This document shows positions 45,663-53,321 of a DNA stretch of 64,000 nucleotides, piece after piece. Source of the stretch: Ignavibacteriales bacterium (GTDB lineage Bacteria; Bacteroidota; Ignavibacteria; Ignavibacteriales; Ignavibacteriaceae); NCBI GenBank assembly GCA_003538625.1, contig DPRR01000021.1, positions 1 through 64,000 of the forward strand, written 5' to 3'. The stretch's first letter is position 1. The number at the start of each line of letters is the position of its first letter. The notes beneath the pieces are model-generated. The model saw nothing but the letters and a program-made list of their open reading frames with translations. It did no database searches and had not been told where the DNA came from. The translations under genes and the position numbers were made by a program.

Positions 45663-45705
45663 AATCCTTTAAACGATGTGTGTTTATAACACGAGGTAAT
45701 TTCAT
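45652..45705 (-). pseudogene. HicA-like toxin remnant
   Basis: Reading right to left, an ATG at 45705 overlaps the stop of the HicB-like remnant. It begins MKLPRVINTHRLKDFIY and then stops. MKLPR is the usual HicA start, but HicA has about 75 residues with a GSH motif, so only the first codons survive. The break coincides with the end of the two-gene module. Confidence 0.5.
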
Positions 45706-45914
45706 AATGCAATTTGTTCTTCTCTGAGAAATCTGATATTAATGAATGATGGTAAATTAGATTCTTCAAAATGGCATCGAACTGCTTCTAATATATTTTT
45801 TCTAATTTCAACCTCATTTTCACCTTAGGTGAATATAGGATAACCAACTTCTTTAGCTTCAAATCCACCATCTGGCGATTCTTCGATCAAAAAAATAATT
45901 TCTTTGTTTTTCAT
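45702..45914 (-). pseudogene. HicB-like antitoxin with an in-frame stop
   Basis: Conceptual translation from ATG 45914 reads MKNKEIIFLIEESPDGGF, then AKEVGYPIFT, then TAA at codon 30, and continues in frame as GENEVEIRKNILEAVRCHFEE to a TGA at 45702. The two halves match the short HicB family (IFLVEE-x-x-EGG, IFTQ, EAV-x-HF). The stop is one base from the Gln codon expected there (CAA to TAA). Codon 71 overlaps the ATG of the HicA remnant, the usual operon join. Both genes are therefore dead. Confidence 0.62.
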
Positions 45915-45975
45915 TATTGCTCTTAAAATTCAATCAGAAAATACCGATCTATAATGATTAAGAAGATACCCAAAC

Positions 45976-46001
45976 GGATCGATCGAGAGATCGATCCCTA
46001 C
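45976..46001 (-). repeat. Solitary REP-like palindrome (type B)
   Basis: On the minus strand it reads GTAG followed by a perfect 9-bp stem GGATCGATC/GATCGATCC with loop TCTC. It has the same layout as the REP elements around the RAYT gene 2.5 kb away. It lies just past the stop of the repeat-containing T9SS gene. Confidence 0.8.
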
Positions 46002-46021
46002 ATTATATTATTATTTGATCC

Positions 46022-47479
46022 CTATCTCAACAAAATCATTTTTCTTGTCTGAACAAATGAACCTGCTAGCAATCTATAGAAATAAACTCCACTTGGCAGA
46101 TTAGATGCATTCCAGTTTAGTTCATATTTACCAGCAGATTTTTCTTCATTAACTAAAGTTTCAATTTCTGTTCCGAGCACATCGTAAACTTTAAGTGAAA
46201 CAAATTGCCTACTGCTTATTGCATACTGAATAGTTGTTGTAGGATTAAAGGGGTTTGGATAGTTATTTGAAAGACTATAATAATTTACAGAATTTAAATC
46301 TTCATTGACTACAGTTGCTTGAATGTACGTATAAGAATACCTATAACTATTTAACCAATTTGATCCATCCCATGACTCCCAAATCCATTCAGTACAATTG
46401 TTGTTTTCATCATTAGTGTAGGAATTCTTCCAGACATTAATCCAAATTGAATCATCCCAGGTTTTGTGTATCAATTCAGTAATTTTGTTATTAAAATCAT
46501 AAGTGTATGAATAATCAGACTCATTTACCCAAGTAGAACCATTCCAATTTTGTTTTAACCAATAAGCAGGATTATTATTATCATAATAGATATAAGCATT
46601 TTTTGAATTATCTACCCAATTCGCATAATTCCAAGTCTTGAAAACAGATTCTATAAGATTATTGTTTTCAGAATATGTGTATAGCTTATAAGAATAGTTC
46701 TTCCAAATAGATCCATCCCAAGTTTGCTTGAATAAATCAGTCAGGTTATTATTTCCATCATAATTGGAACAGTATTTAGACTCATTCACCCAAACATTAT
46801 TGTTCCAAGTTTGCCAGAGTTCTTCTGTCAGATTATTATTCCCATCATGTAGATATGAATATTTCATAAAATTTATCCAAGTAAAACTATCCCAATTTTG
46901 CCAAAGCCATTGAATAAGGACATTGTTTCCGCTATATGTGTATGAATACTTATAGTGGTTCACCCAAGCCAAATTAATCCAAGTTTGAAGGATCTTTTCA
47001 ATCTGATTATTATTTCCATCATATAAGTATGATTCCTTAGAATAATTATTCCATTCAGAACCAGCCCAAGTTTTGTAGATTTCTTCAATAAGGTTATTGT
47101 ATTCATCATACGTGGATAATAGCACAGAACCATTCACCCATTCAGAATCAATCCAAGTTTGGCTGAGCCATTCAGTTTGATTACTGTTTCCATCAAAGAT
47201 GTATGAACTCTTACTCATATTAGCCCAAACTGAACCATCCCAATTTTGGCTAAATGATTCTATTAATAGAAAACCATTATCCAGAATTGTTTTGGTAACG
47301 GTTGTCCGTGTATCCTTTTCATTTAATCCTTGTAAATCATTTTTATTTGGCTCGTGAATTTCCCGAAGTTTTTCGTAAGTGGGTTTGTCTGGTAATACTG
47401 CCCTATAAATTTCATCTTGAGAAAAAGTATAAAATGATAAAAATAAGGTGAGTGCAAAAATTGTAAGGACAGGTCTCAT
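46022..47479 (-). CDS. T9SS protein with ten 29-residue tandem repeats
   Basis: A 485-residue exported protein. Signal peptide 1-21 (LTIFALTLFLSFYTFSQ). Residues 78-367 are ten tandem 29-residue repeats and 368-387 a partial eleventh. The consensus is W-x-x-S-x-W-x-N-x-x-K-x-x-Y-x-Y-D-x-N-N-N-x-x-E with aromatic positions strictly spaced. They resemble RHS/YD-type strands that wind into a shell or solenoid. The type A sorting domain follows (NNYPNPFNPTTTIQY to RKMILLR). No enzymatic motif. Likely surface binding protein. A REP palindrome follows the stop. Confidence 0.87.
   Translation of the reverse strand: MRPVLTIFALTLFLSFYTFSQDEIYRAVLPDKPTYEKLREIHEPNKNDLQGLNEKDTRTTVTKTILDNGFLLIESFSQNWDGSVWANMSKSSYIFDGNSNQTEWLSQTWIDSEWVNGSVLLSTYDEYNNLIEEIYKTWAGSEWNNYSKESYLYDGNNNQIEKILQTWINLAWVNHYKYSYTYSGNNVLIQWLWQNWDSFTWINFMKYSYLHDGNNNLTEELWQTWNNNVWVNESKYCSNYDGNNNLTDLFKQTWDGSIWKNYSYKLYTYSENNNLIESVFKTWNYANWVDNSKNAYIYYDNNNPAYWLKQNWNGSTWVNESDYSYTYDFNNKITELIHKTWDDSIWINVWKNSYTNDENNNCTEWIWESWDGSNWLNSYRYSYTYIQATVVNEDLNSVNYYSLSNNYPNPFNPTTTIQYAISSRQFVSLKVYDVLGTEIETLVNEEKSAGKYELNWNASNLPSGVYFYRLLAGSFVQTRKMILLR
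46319..47248 (-). repeat. Coding tandem repeat, 87-bp unit, ten full copies and a partial
   Basis: Each unit encodes 29 residues beginning Q/K-N/T-W and ending before the next. All ten have exactly the same length. The DNA units are diverged, so the array is old and held by selection on the protein pattern rather than freshly expanded. Confidence 0.85.
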
Positions 47480-47553
47480 TTAACTCTCCTATTGTCAACC
47501 AAAAACTAACAATTGAAAAAACGAATATCAAGAAATTATAATACTAATAGGTG

Positions 47554-48396
47554 CTACAACTTCAATAAAAGTATTGCAGCAATACCAAATGCTAATGCAA
47601 TTTTTCCATACAGATTTATTTGTTCTTTCCAAATCAAATATGCTACTACTGCGGTTATAACAATAACTCCAATATTCATAACAGGAAACACAACTATTGC
47701 AGGTAATTCATCCAATGCAGCAAGAAGAAAATTAATAGCAAGTACGTTTGGGACTCCAAGCATTAAGCCTAAATTAAAAGTTCCTTTATCAAACTTAATT
47801 TTTTTAATTATCAGATATAGAGAAGTGTAAATGAAAGCAGAAAAGAAAATTGCAAAAACAAATACTCCTTTTTCAGATATCGGAAAGTTTTGTTCAAACG
47901 TTTTCATTGATAAATCAACAAGACCAATTCCAACTAAAAGTGAAAGCAAATAAATATACTTTCCTTTTCTTCCCTCAACAGTTCCGTGATTTTTGAGCGA
48001 GAGATAGAATAAATACAAAGTTATAAGGGCAAGACCAAATCCTAAAAGCATTTTAATGTTTGGGGATTCGCCGTAAAATATTATTGCAGCCAAAACAGGA
48101 ATTAGTACAGATAATCGAGCACTAACTGTTGCTAAAGCAGTTCCGGCTAAGCTTATTGCCTTTGAGTATAAAACGAATGTTCCGGCAAACAGAACTCCGA
48201 GTATTGATCCAAACACAATTACTTCAATCGAAAAATTGTATCCATATTTAAATATTATAAATGCTAATGAGAATAATGATGCTGTTGCATAATTTCCGTT
48301 TATCAATAAAACAGTATTATTATTTTTTACGTGTCCGTGTTTAAGAATTAGTGCCAAACTGCTTGAGCATATCATCGCTAGAATTAAAAAAAACAT
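47554..48396 (-). CDS. DMT/EamA-type permease
   Basis: A 280-residue membrane protein with about ten hydrophobic segments arranged as two five-segment halves, as in the EamA/drug-metabolite transporter family. Visible features are GVLFAGTFVLYSKAISLAGTALATVSARLSVLIPVLAAIIFYGE (first-half signature, ending in the conserved Glu) and VVAYLIWKEQINLYGKIALAFGIAAI at the C-terminus. Substrate unknown. Upstream of its start is a REP pair associated with RAYT. Confidence 0.85.
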   Translation of the reverse strand: MFFLILAMICSSSLALILKHGHVKNNNTVLLINGNYATASLFSLAFIIFKYGYNFSIEVIVFGSILGVLFAGTFVLYSKAISLAGTALATVSARLSVLIPVLAAIIFYGESPNIKMLLGFGLALITLYLFYLSLKNHGTVEGRKGKYIYLLSLLVGIGLVDLSMKTFEQNFPISEKGVFVFAIFFSAFIYTSLYLIIKKIKFDKGTFNLGLMLGVPNVLAINFLLAALDELPAIVVFPVMNIGVIVITAVVAYLIWKEQINLYGKIALAFGIAAILLLKL

Positions 48397-48411
48397 AATT
48401 TATTTTTCTTT

Positions 48412-48437
48412 GTAGGGAACGGACTCCCGTCCGTTCC
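48412..48437 (+). repeat. REP element A, left flank of RAYT
   Basis: GTAG (48412-48415) then a perfect 9-bp stem GGAACGGAC/GTCCGTTCC around TCCC. Paired with the inverted element at 48502-48527 to form a REPIN-like doublet. Confidence 0.85.
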
Positions 48438-48501
48438 GTGTAACTTAATATTTATTGTAATTTATTAAACAAAAATCATTTACTTTTACTGCATCCTAAC
48501 C

Positions 48502-48527
48502 GGATCGATCGGGAGATCGATCCCTAC
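48502..48527 (-). repeat. REP element B, left flank of RAYT
   Basis: In minus orientation GTAG followed by stem GGATCGATC/GATCGATCC with loop TCCC. Its GTAG contains the TAG stop codon of the RAYT gene. Inverted relative to element A, 64 bases away. Confidence 0.87.
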
Positions 48528-49033
48528 ATTTCTAAATTTTCTGGATTATTCTTTTCAATATCCCATCTTAGAGGATTTTCATGAATGTATTTTCGGATGT
48601 TATATAATTCCTTCTCATTTCTGATGATTCTGTCATAAAATGATTTCTGCCATTCAAATTCATTTCCAGTACCTAGTATATTTCTGATTTTTCTTTTTGA
48701 ATATGATTTTAATTTTCCAATAATGTCAGATAGAGTTAGCGGATCTTTTCCTTTATCATCTTTTACATTTAAAGTATTATCAATAATAATTATTCCATGA
48801 AAATGATCAGGCATAATTTTATAATAGTCTAATTCTACATTATAATATTTTGGAAGACTATTCCAAACTTCATCAAGTATTTTACCAAATTCTGTCAGAA
48901 CCAATTCTGAGTCTACCATATGTGAAAAGAATTCATTTCTATTCTTCATACAAATCGTTACGAAGTAATAGCTCGATTGTGAATAATCAAATTCCTTCAA
49001 ACGTGTATTTTTTCTTTTTGGTAACTCAGTCAT
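48524..49033 (-). CDS. REP-associated tyrosine transposase (RAYT, Y1_Tnp)
   Basis: A 169-residue Y1/HUH transposase of the RAYT group, domesticated relatives of IS200/IS605 TnpA that act on REP sequences. The HUH motif is H77-F78-H79 in MPDHFHGIIII. Candidate catalytic tyrosines are Y133 (WQKSFYDRIIRNE) and Y111 (KSYSKRKI). The C-terminus ENPLRWD is typical. It is flanked on both sides by REP doublets (48412-48527 and 49038-49153), all with GTAG or a variant. The stop codon is TAG inside GTAG of element B, and the start lies 5 bases from the right-hand element A. All motifs intact, so probably active or recently active. Confidence 0.92.
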   Translation of the reverse strand: MTELPKRKNTRLKEFDYSQSSYYFVTICMKNRNEFFSHMVDSELVLTEFGKILDEVWNSLPKYYNVELDYYKIMPDHFHGIIIIDNTLNVKDDKGKDPLTLSDIIGKLKSYSKRKIRNILGTGNEFEWQKSFYDRIIRNEKELYNIRKYIHENPLRWDIEKNNPENLEM

Positions 49034-49037
49034 TTTT

Positions 49038-49063
49038 GTGGGGAACGGACTCCCGTCTGCTCC
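49038..49063 (+). repeat. REP element A', right flank of RAYT
   Basis: GTGG (variant of GTAG) then GGAACGGAC, TCCC loop, GTCTGCTCC. The stem has one mismatch and one wobble compared with element A, so it has decayed slightly. Starts 5 bases beyond the RAYT start codon. Confidence 0.8.
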
Positions 49064-49127
49064 GTGTATATTTATATTTATTATAAACTTTTAATTAATC
49101 GTTTTCTTTTATTGTTGCATCGCATTC

Positions 49128-49153
49128 GGATCGGTCGGGAGACCGATCCCTAC
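49128..49153 (-). repeat. REP element B', right flank of RAYT
   Basis: On the minus strand GTAG then stem GGATCGGTC/GACCGATCC, TCCC loop. Compared with element B one base pair has changed on both arms (A-T to G-C), a compensatory change that keeps the hairpin. The AT-rich spacer to A' is recognisably related to the A-B spacer. Confidence 0.85.
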
Positions 49154-49174
49154 AATCAATGGTATATCCGAATA

Positions 49175-50683
49175 TTAATGCCCGCCTTTTGTTGGAGTTG
49201 CACTTTCCAAAGAAGTTGATCTTGGTTCCTTTACAAAGAACCAGAAGAAAACTGAGAAACAAATAAAGACTCCGCATAGAATGTAGAGTAACTGAAAATT
49301 CTGAGTTTCAGAAATAATATTTGCAACACCTTGACTCATCATTTGAGGCAATACAACGGCAAGATTAAATATTCCCATAAACAATCCCATCTTTGCCTGA
49401 TTTATTCGTTCAGTCATAATCGAAAAGACGATTGAGATTACTGCAGACCAGCCAATGCCGGTTAAAAACATTCCCAGGTAAAAATTAAATTCATACTTAC
49501 CTAAAAATGCGATATAAAAATATCCGATTGCACTAAACGCTAAAGCAGCTGTGTAAGTTCTTACTCGTCCTATTTTTTTTGCGATAAGAGAAAGTACAAA
49601 TGGAAAAACAGCACCAACCGCATTTAGTATTAAAAATCCTAACGAAACAATATTGCCAGTTGTAGCATCTTTACTTTGCATTGTTGATGTTAAAAACTCA
49701 GCAAACTTATTTGCGAAAACATTTGAGAGATCAAGATTTGGTACGATTTGCTTATCAATAAAAAATCCTGACATAACAAACATACTTTGGAATGCTATCC
49801 AGGTAAAAGTATGTGCAAGCATAATTTTTTGAAATTCATTTGTGTCCGATTCAGCTTTGCGTCCCTGAACAATTATCCAAATACCAATAATGATTGTATA
49901 TGCTAAACTTAATATCAATAAAGGATTGTGAATTACGCGTAATTCATTTTGATAGAAATGAAATATCAAACTGAATACACCAAAAACTAAAAATCCATAC
50001 AATGGAAATATTGACTTAAAAATATCAAGCACAGTATGTGCTTTAGCATTCTCTTCTAAATCAGCTTTTAAATCTTTTGGTTCTTCGATAAACAAAATTG
50101 GACCGACTGAACAAACCAAAACAAATATCGCAGCAATCAATAAAAGAGTTTCGTTTCCAAAAACCATTGAGAGAAAATATGCTAACACACCAAATGTTCC
50201 GGAAATAACCTGCATCCACACATAACCGGTTGTACGTTTCTTTCCTTCAGGAGTAAGATCGGCAATGATTGATCTTGCTGGATTGAATGTAACGTTAACC
50301 GATAAATCCAAAAGTAGCGCTATTACTGAAGCAATTAATATTATGCTTGTAATTCCTGTAGCTTCAGAAATAACTCCGATTTGCGGAAGAGCTAAAAACA
50401 TTAATGCACCAACAATTCCGCCAATCATAATAAATGGTCTTCTGCGTCCGCCTAAGAACCAAACGTTGTCACTGATCATTCCAACTATCACTTGTCCAAA
50501 TATTCCGGCGAGCGGACCAGCCAGCCAAACGAAAGATACTTCGTGAATATTTAATCCAAATTTTTTATTAAGTATCCAGCTTAGTGCAGCTATTTGTGTG
50601 GATAGTGCAAAACCAACAGCAGTTGCGGGTAAAGCAAGCATTGCATAAAATGAGTTTGAAAGTTTTTTCTGAATTTCTAACAT
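49175..50683 (-). CDS. SLC45/GPH-type MFS sugar transporter next to amylase
   Basis: A 502-residue permease with about 12 segments. Motif A is SDNVWFLGGRRRPFIMIGG, and FNPARSIIADLTPEGKRTTG-like sequence follows segment 4, as in the homologue at 43534. It is 23 bases downstream of the GH13 gene on the same strand, so a shared transcript is likely. Together they suggest extracellular or periplasmic cleavage of alpha-glucans and uptake of the products. Inner membrane. Confidence 0.88.
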   Translation of the reverse strand: MLEIQKKLSNSFYAMLALPATAVGFALSTQIAALSWILNKKFGLNIHEVSFVWLAGPLAGIFGQVIVGMISDNVWFLGGRRRPFIMIGGIVGALMFLALPQIGVISEATGITSIILIASVIALLLDLSVNVTFNPARSIIADLTPEGKKRTTGYVWMQVISGTFGVLAYFLSMVFGNETLLLIAAIFVLVCSVGPILFIEEPKDLKADLEENAKAHTVLDIFKSIFPLYGFLVFGVFSLIFHFYQNELRVIHNPLLILSLAYTIIIGIWIIVQGRKAESDTNEFQKIMLAHTFTWIAFQSMFVMSGFFIDKQIVPNLDLSNVFANKFAEFLTSTMQSKDATTGNIVSLGFLILNAVGAVFPFVLSLIAKKIGRVRTYTAALAFSAIGYFYIAFLGKYEFNFYLGMFLTGIGWSAVISIVFSIMTERINQAKMGLFMGIFNLAVVLPQMMSQGVANIISETQNFQLLYILCGVFICFSVFFWFFVKEPRSTSLESATPTKGGH

Positions 50684-50706
50684 AAATTTTGCCTTAGGTT
50701 AGTGTG

Positions 50707-52542
50707 TTATTTTTTCAACAAAAATATTTCTGCTGATTTTTTCTTAATTGTTATTTTTTTGTTTTGAGTTATATCAGTCACTTCATTCGTTTTGATATTC
50801 TCAATCTTTAAAGTTTTAGCTAATGTCTCTTTGTACTTATTCAAATCAACTTCAGATTCTTTATCACTGCCATTTAATATTATCATTGCTGATTCATCAT
50901 CAGTTTCTCTGAAATAGACATAAACATTATCGAATGGATAAAAATGCGTTAGCTTTCCTTGTGATAACGATTTGTGATTTTTTCTTATCTCTAAAAGATT
51001 TTGTGTGAAGTTGAAAATGTCGTTTTGATATTCAGTTCTATCGCAACTTGAAAAAGCATTTAAAGAATCATTTTCAAATCCACCTGGAAATGGTGAGCGA
51101 ATTGTTCCGTGATTATTATCTCCAACCATTCCTATTTCTGATCCATAAAGTATTTTTGGTATACCACGGGTTGTTAAAAGAATTGTTAGTGCAATTTTAT
51201 ATTTCTCAACATCATTGTTTGCAACAAACAATCCGCGGGAAATATCATGATTATCAAAAAATGTTAATAGATTATTTGGATCGTAGTAAAGAAAATCCTG
51301 CGCTAGTGTATTGAATATGCCTTCCAATCCTTTTTTACCACTTAAGTAATTTCGGAATGCATCAGACAAAGCAAAATCAGTAACACAAGGAAGATGAGTA
51401 TCTAAATGGACGCCAAATTTATTTTTCTGTTGATACGCAGCAAGATAAGCTGGTTCACCGGTCCAGATTTCGCCAACAATATTAAAGTTTGGATACTCAT
51501 CTAATATCGCTTTATTCCAATCAGCCATTGCGTATTGATTGCAGTAAGGATAAGTGTCTTCACGAATTCCATCAATTCCTAAATACTCAATCCACCAAAT
51601 TGCGTTTTGGATTAGATATTTTTTTAGAAATGGATTTGCCTGATTCAAATCAACCATATAATTTGTAAACCAGCCATCCCAGGTTAAGTCGATTGATTCA
51701 CCGGGACTGTATGGATCTGGAAAAGTCATTTTATTATGATTTGCCGGAAGATGATTTTCAACAGTTCCATTTATCCAACTAGCAAAAGGCAAATCTTTCA
51801 TCCACCAATGATTTATTCCGATATGATTTGAAACATGATCCATAATTATTTTCAAACTTTCATCGTGTGCTTGATTCACCAGCTCTTTGTAAAGTTCATT
51901 ACTCCCAAAACGCGGATCGATCTTGTACAAATCTGTTGCAGCATAACCGTGGTAACTCATCCACATATTATTTTCTAACATTGGAGTTATCCAGACTGAA
52001 GTTATGCCAAGATCTTTTAAATAATCCAGTTTTGAAATAATACCCTCAATATCACCGCCTTTTCTTCCATTCAAATCTTTTGAAGTAAATTGGTCTAAAC
52101 TATCATCTATCTTATTGTTAGCCGGATTTCCATCACAAAACCTATCCGCCATAATCAAGTACATAACATCTGATTGACTAAAGCCTTTAAACAGATTATC
52201 GGAGTTTTCTCTAACAAGAATTGGATAAGAAATAACTGTATCTGTACTTCCAAACGAAAAACCTATTTCAAAATTGAAATTCTCTTTAATATCTGGTGAA
52301 ATCGCCAAATCAAGAAATAAATAATTTAGACTTTCAGCTTTATGAACACCAACTATTTCGGTTGGTCCGTGTTGAGGATATATTTCGGCTTTTGAAATGT
52401 TCTTGCCATAGATCATAATCTGTACTGTATCGTGCTTCATTCCAACCCACCAGTTCGGGGGTTCAATTCGCTGGATAGAAAATTGTTGAGAAAATAAATT
52501 TTTAACGACAAATAAAATGAGAATAAATACAGTTCGGTTCAT
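50707..52542 (-). CDS. Exported GH13 alpha-amylase (cyclomaltodextrinase/neopullulanase type)
   Basis: A 611-residue glycoside hydrolase family 13 enzyme with a signal peptide (TVFILILFVVKNLFSQ). The N-terminal Ig-like cyclomaltodextrinase domain spans about 25-115 (IQRIEPPNWWVGM). Catalytic core: region I IMDHVSNH, nucleophile Asp in GIDGIREDTYPY, acid/base Glu in VGEIWTGEP, transition-state Asp in FFDNHDISR. A C-terminal beta domain closes it. All three catalytic carboxylates are present. I start at the fifth codon of the longest frame (MNRTVF). It should release maltose or maltodextrins in the periplasm or outside for the adjoining permease. Confidence 0.92.
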   Translation of the reverse strand: MNRTVFILILFVVKNLFSQQFSIQRIEPPNWWVGMKHDTVQIMIYGKNISKAEIYPQHGPTEIVGVHKAESLNYLFLDLAISPDIKENFNFEIGFSFGSTDTVISYPILVRENSDNLFKGFSQSDVMYLIMADRFCDGNPANNKIDDSLDQFTSKDLNGRKGGDIEGIISKLDYLKDLGITSVWITPMLENNMWMSYHGYAATDLYKIDPRFGSNELYKELVNQAHDESLKIIMDHVSNHIGINHWWMKDLPFASWINGTVENHLPANHNKMTFPDPYSPGESIDLTWDGWFTNYMVDLNQANPFLKKYLIQNAIWWIEYLGIDGIREDTYPYCNQYAMADWNKAILDEYPNFNIVGEIWTGEPAYLAAYQQKNKFGVHLDTHLPCVTDFALSDAFRNYLSGKKGLEGIFNTLAQDFLYYDPNNLLTFFDNHDISRGLFVANNDVEKYKIALTILLTTRGIPKILYGSEIGMVGDNNHGTIRSPFPGGFENDSLNAFSSCDRTEYQNDIFNFTQNLLEIRKNHKSLSQGKLTHFYPFDNVYVYFRETDDESAMIILNGSDKESEVDLNKYKETLAKTLKIENIKTNEVTDITQNKKITIKKKSAEIFLLKK

Positions 52543-52693
52543 ATTTAAAACCAATAAAATTTTTGATTCAAAGATAGATAAATAATTTATTTCTTGGGTA
52601 GAAAAAATAATGAGGATATGATAGCATATTTATGAAGTCATTTCTTGCATTTTAACTCATTTAAGTTGATTTTTGTTTTCCAATTTGGATAAA

Positions 52694-53152
52694 ATGAAAC
52701 AACAAACTGACGAAAAAAATATTGCAGTAAACCGCAAGGCAAGGCACGAATTTACAATTATTCAAACTTATGAAACCGGAATTGTTTTAGTAGGTACAGA
52801 AGTAAAAGCATTGCGTGAAGGAAAGGCTAATCTTGTTGATAGTTATGGTCTGATCCAAAACAATGAAGTATGGCTGCTTAGTTTGCACATAAGTGAGTAC
52901 AAACAAGGGAATATCAATAATCATATTCCTACCCGTGATAGAAAATTATTGATGAACCGATCTGAGATTAGAAAACTTATCGGAAAAACAAAAGAAAAAG
53001 GTTTAACATTAGTACCGCTAAGACTTTATTTCAAAAATGGAAGAGTTAAAGTTGAGCTGGCATTAGCTAAAGGTAAAAAAGTTTACGATAAACGTGCAGA
53101 TATTGCAAAAAGAGATTTTCAGAGAGATCAGGAACGCAGAATTAAATATTAA
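52694..53152 (+). CDS. smpB: SsrA-binding protein
   Basis: SmpB binds tmRNA for trans-translation rescue of stalled ribosomes. 152 residues from MKQQTDEKNIAVNRKARHEF. Motifs: GIVLVGTEVKALREGKANLVDSY, HISEYKQGNINNH, RDRKLLMNRSEI, and the basic C-terminal tail GKKVYDKRADIAKRDFQRD. ATG 52694 is preferred to a TTG seven codons earlier. No tmRNA gene is seen near it. A repeat-rich stretch follows before tyrS. Confidence 0.96.
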   Translation: MKQQTDEKNIAVNRKARHEFTIIQTYETGIVLVGTEVKALREGKANLVDSYGLIQNNEVWLLSLHISEYKQGNINNHIPTRDRKLLMNRSEIRKLIGKTKEKGLTLVPLRLYFKNGRVKVELALAKGKKVYDKRADIAKRDFQRDQERRIKY

Positions 53153-53162
53153 ATAATAAACA

Positions 53163-53266
53163 GCATGAATGCATGGTAGCATGGATGCATGATTGAATGA
53201 AATAATGATCAGATAGTATAATATTTTTGTTTTTAACCATGCGGGCATGCATACATACAATCATGC
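53163..53266. repeat. GCATG-rich inverted-repeat stretch between smpB and tyrS
   Basis: The left part repeats GCATG/ATGCATG motifs (53163-53195); the right part (53237-53266) has GCATGC and CATACATAC. GCATGATTG at 53187-53195 is exactly inverted as CAATCATGC at 53258-53266. It has no gene and no T-run. It may be an imperfect palindromic repeat family or a long hairpin in the transcript. Confidence 0.55.
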
Positions 53267-53321
53267 CCTTAATGATTATCTCTAAAATAGTAACTGCTAT
53301 ATATATGTGAGTAAAAAATAA

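Noticed and set aside
46319..47248. Possible CRISPR array in the periodic 87-bp repeat
   Set aside because: The repeat is in frame, codes for a 29-residue unit, has no spacer/repeat alternation, and no cas genes are present.
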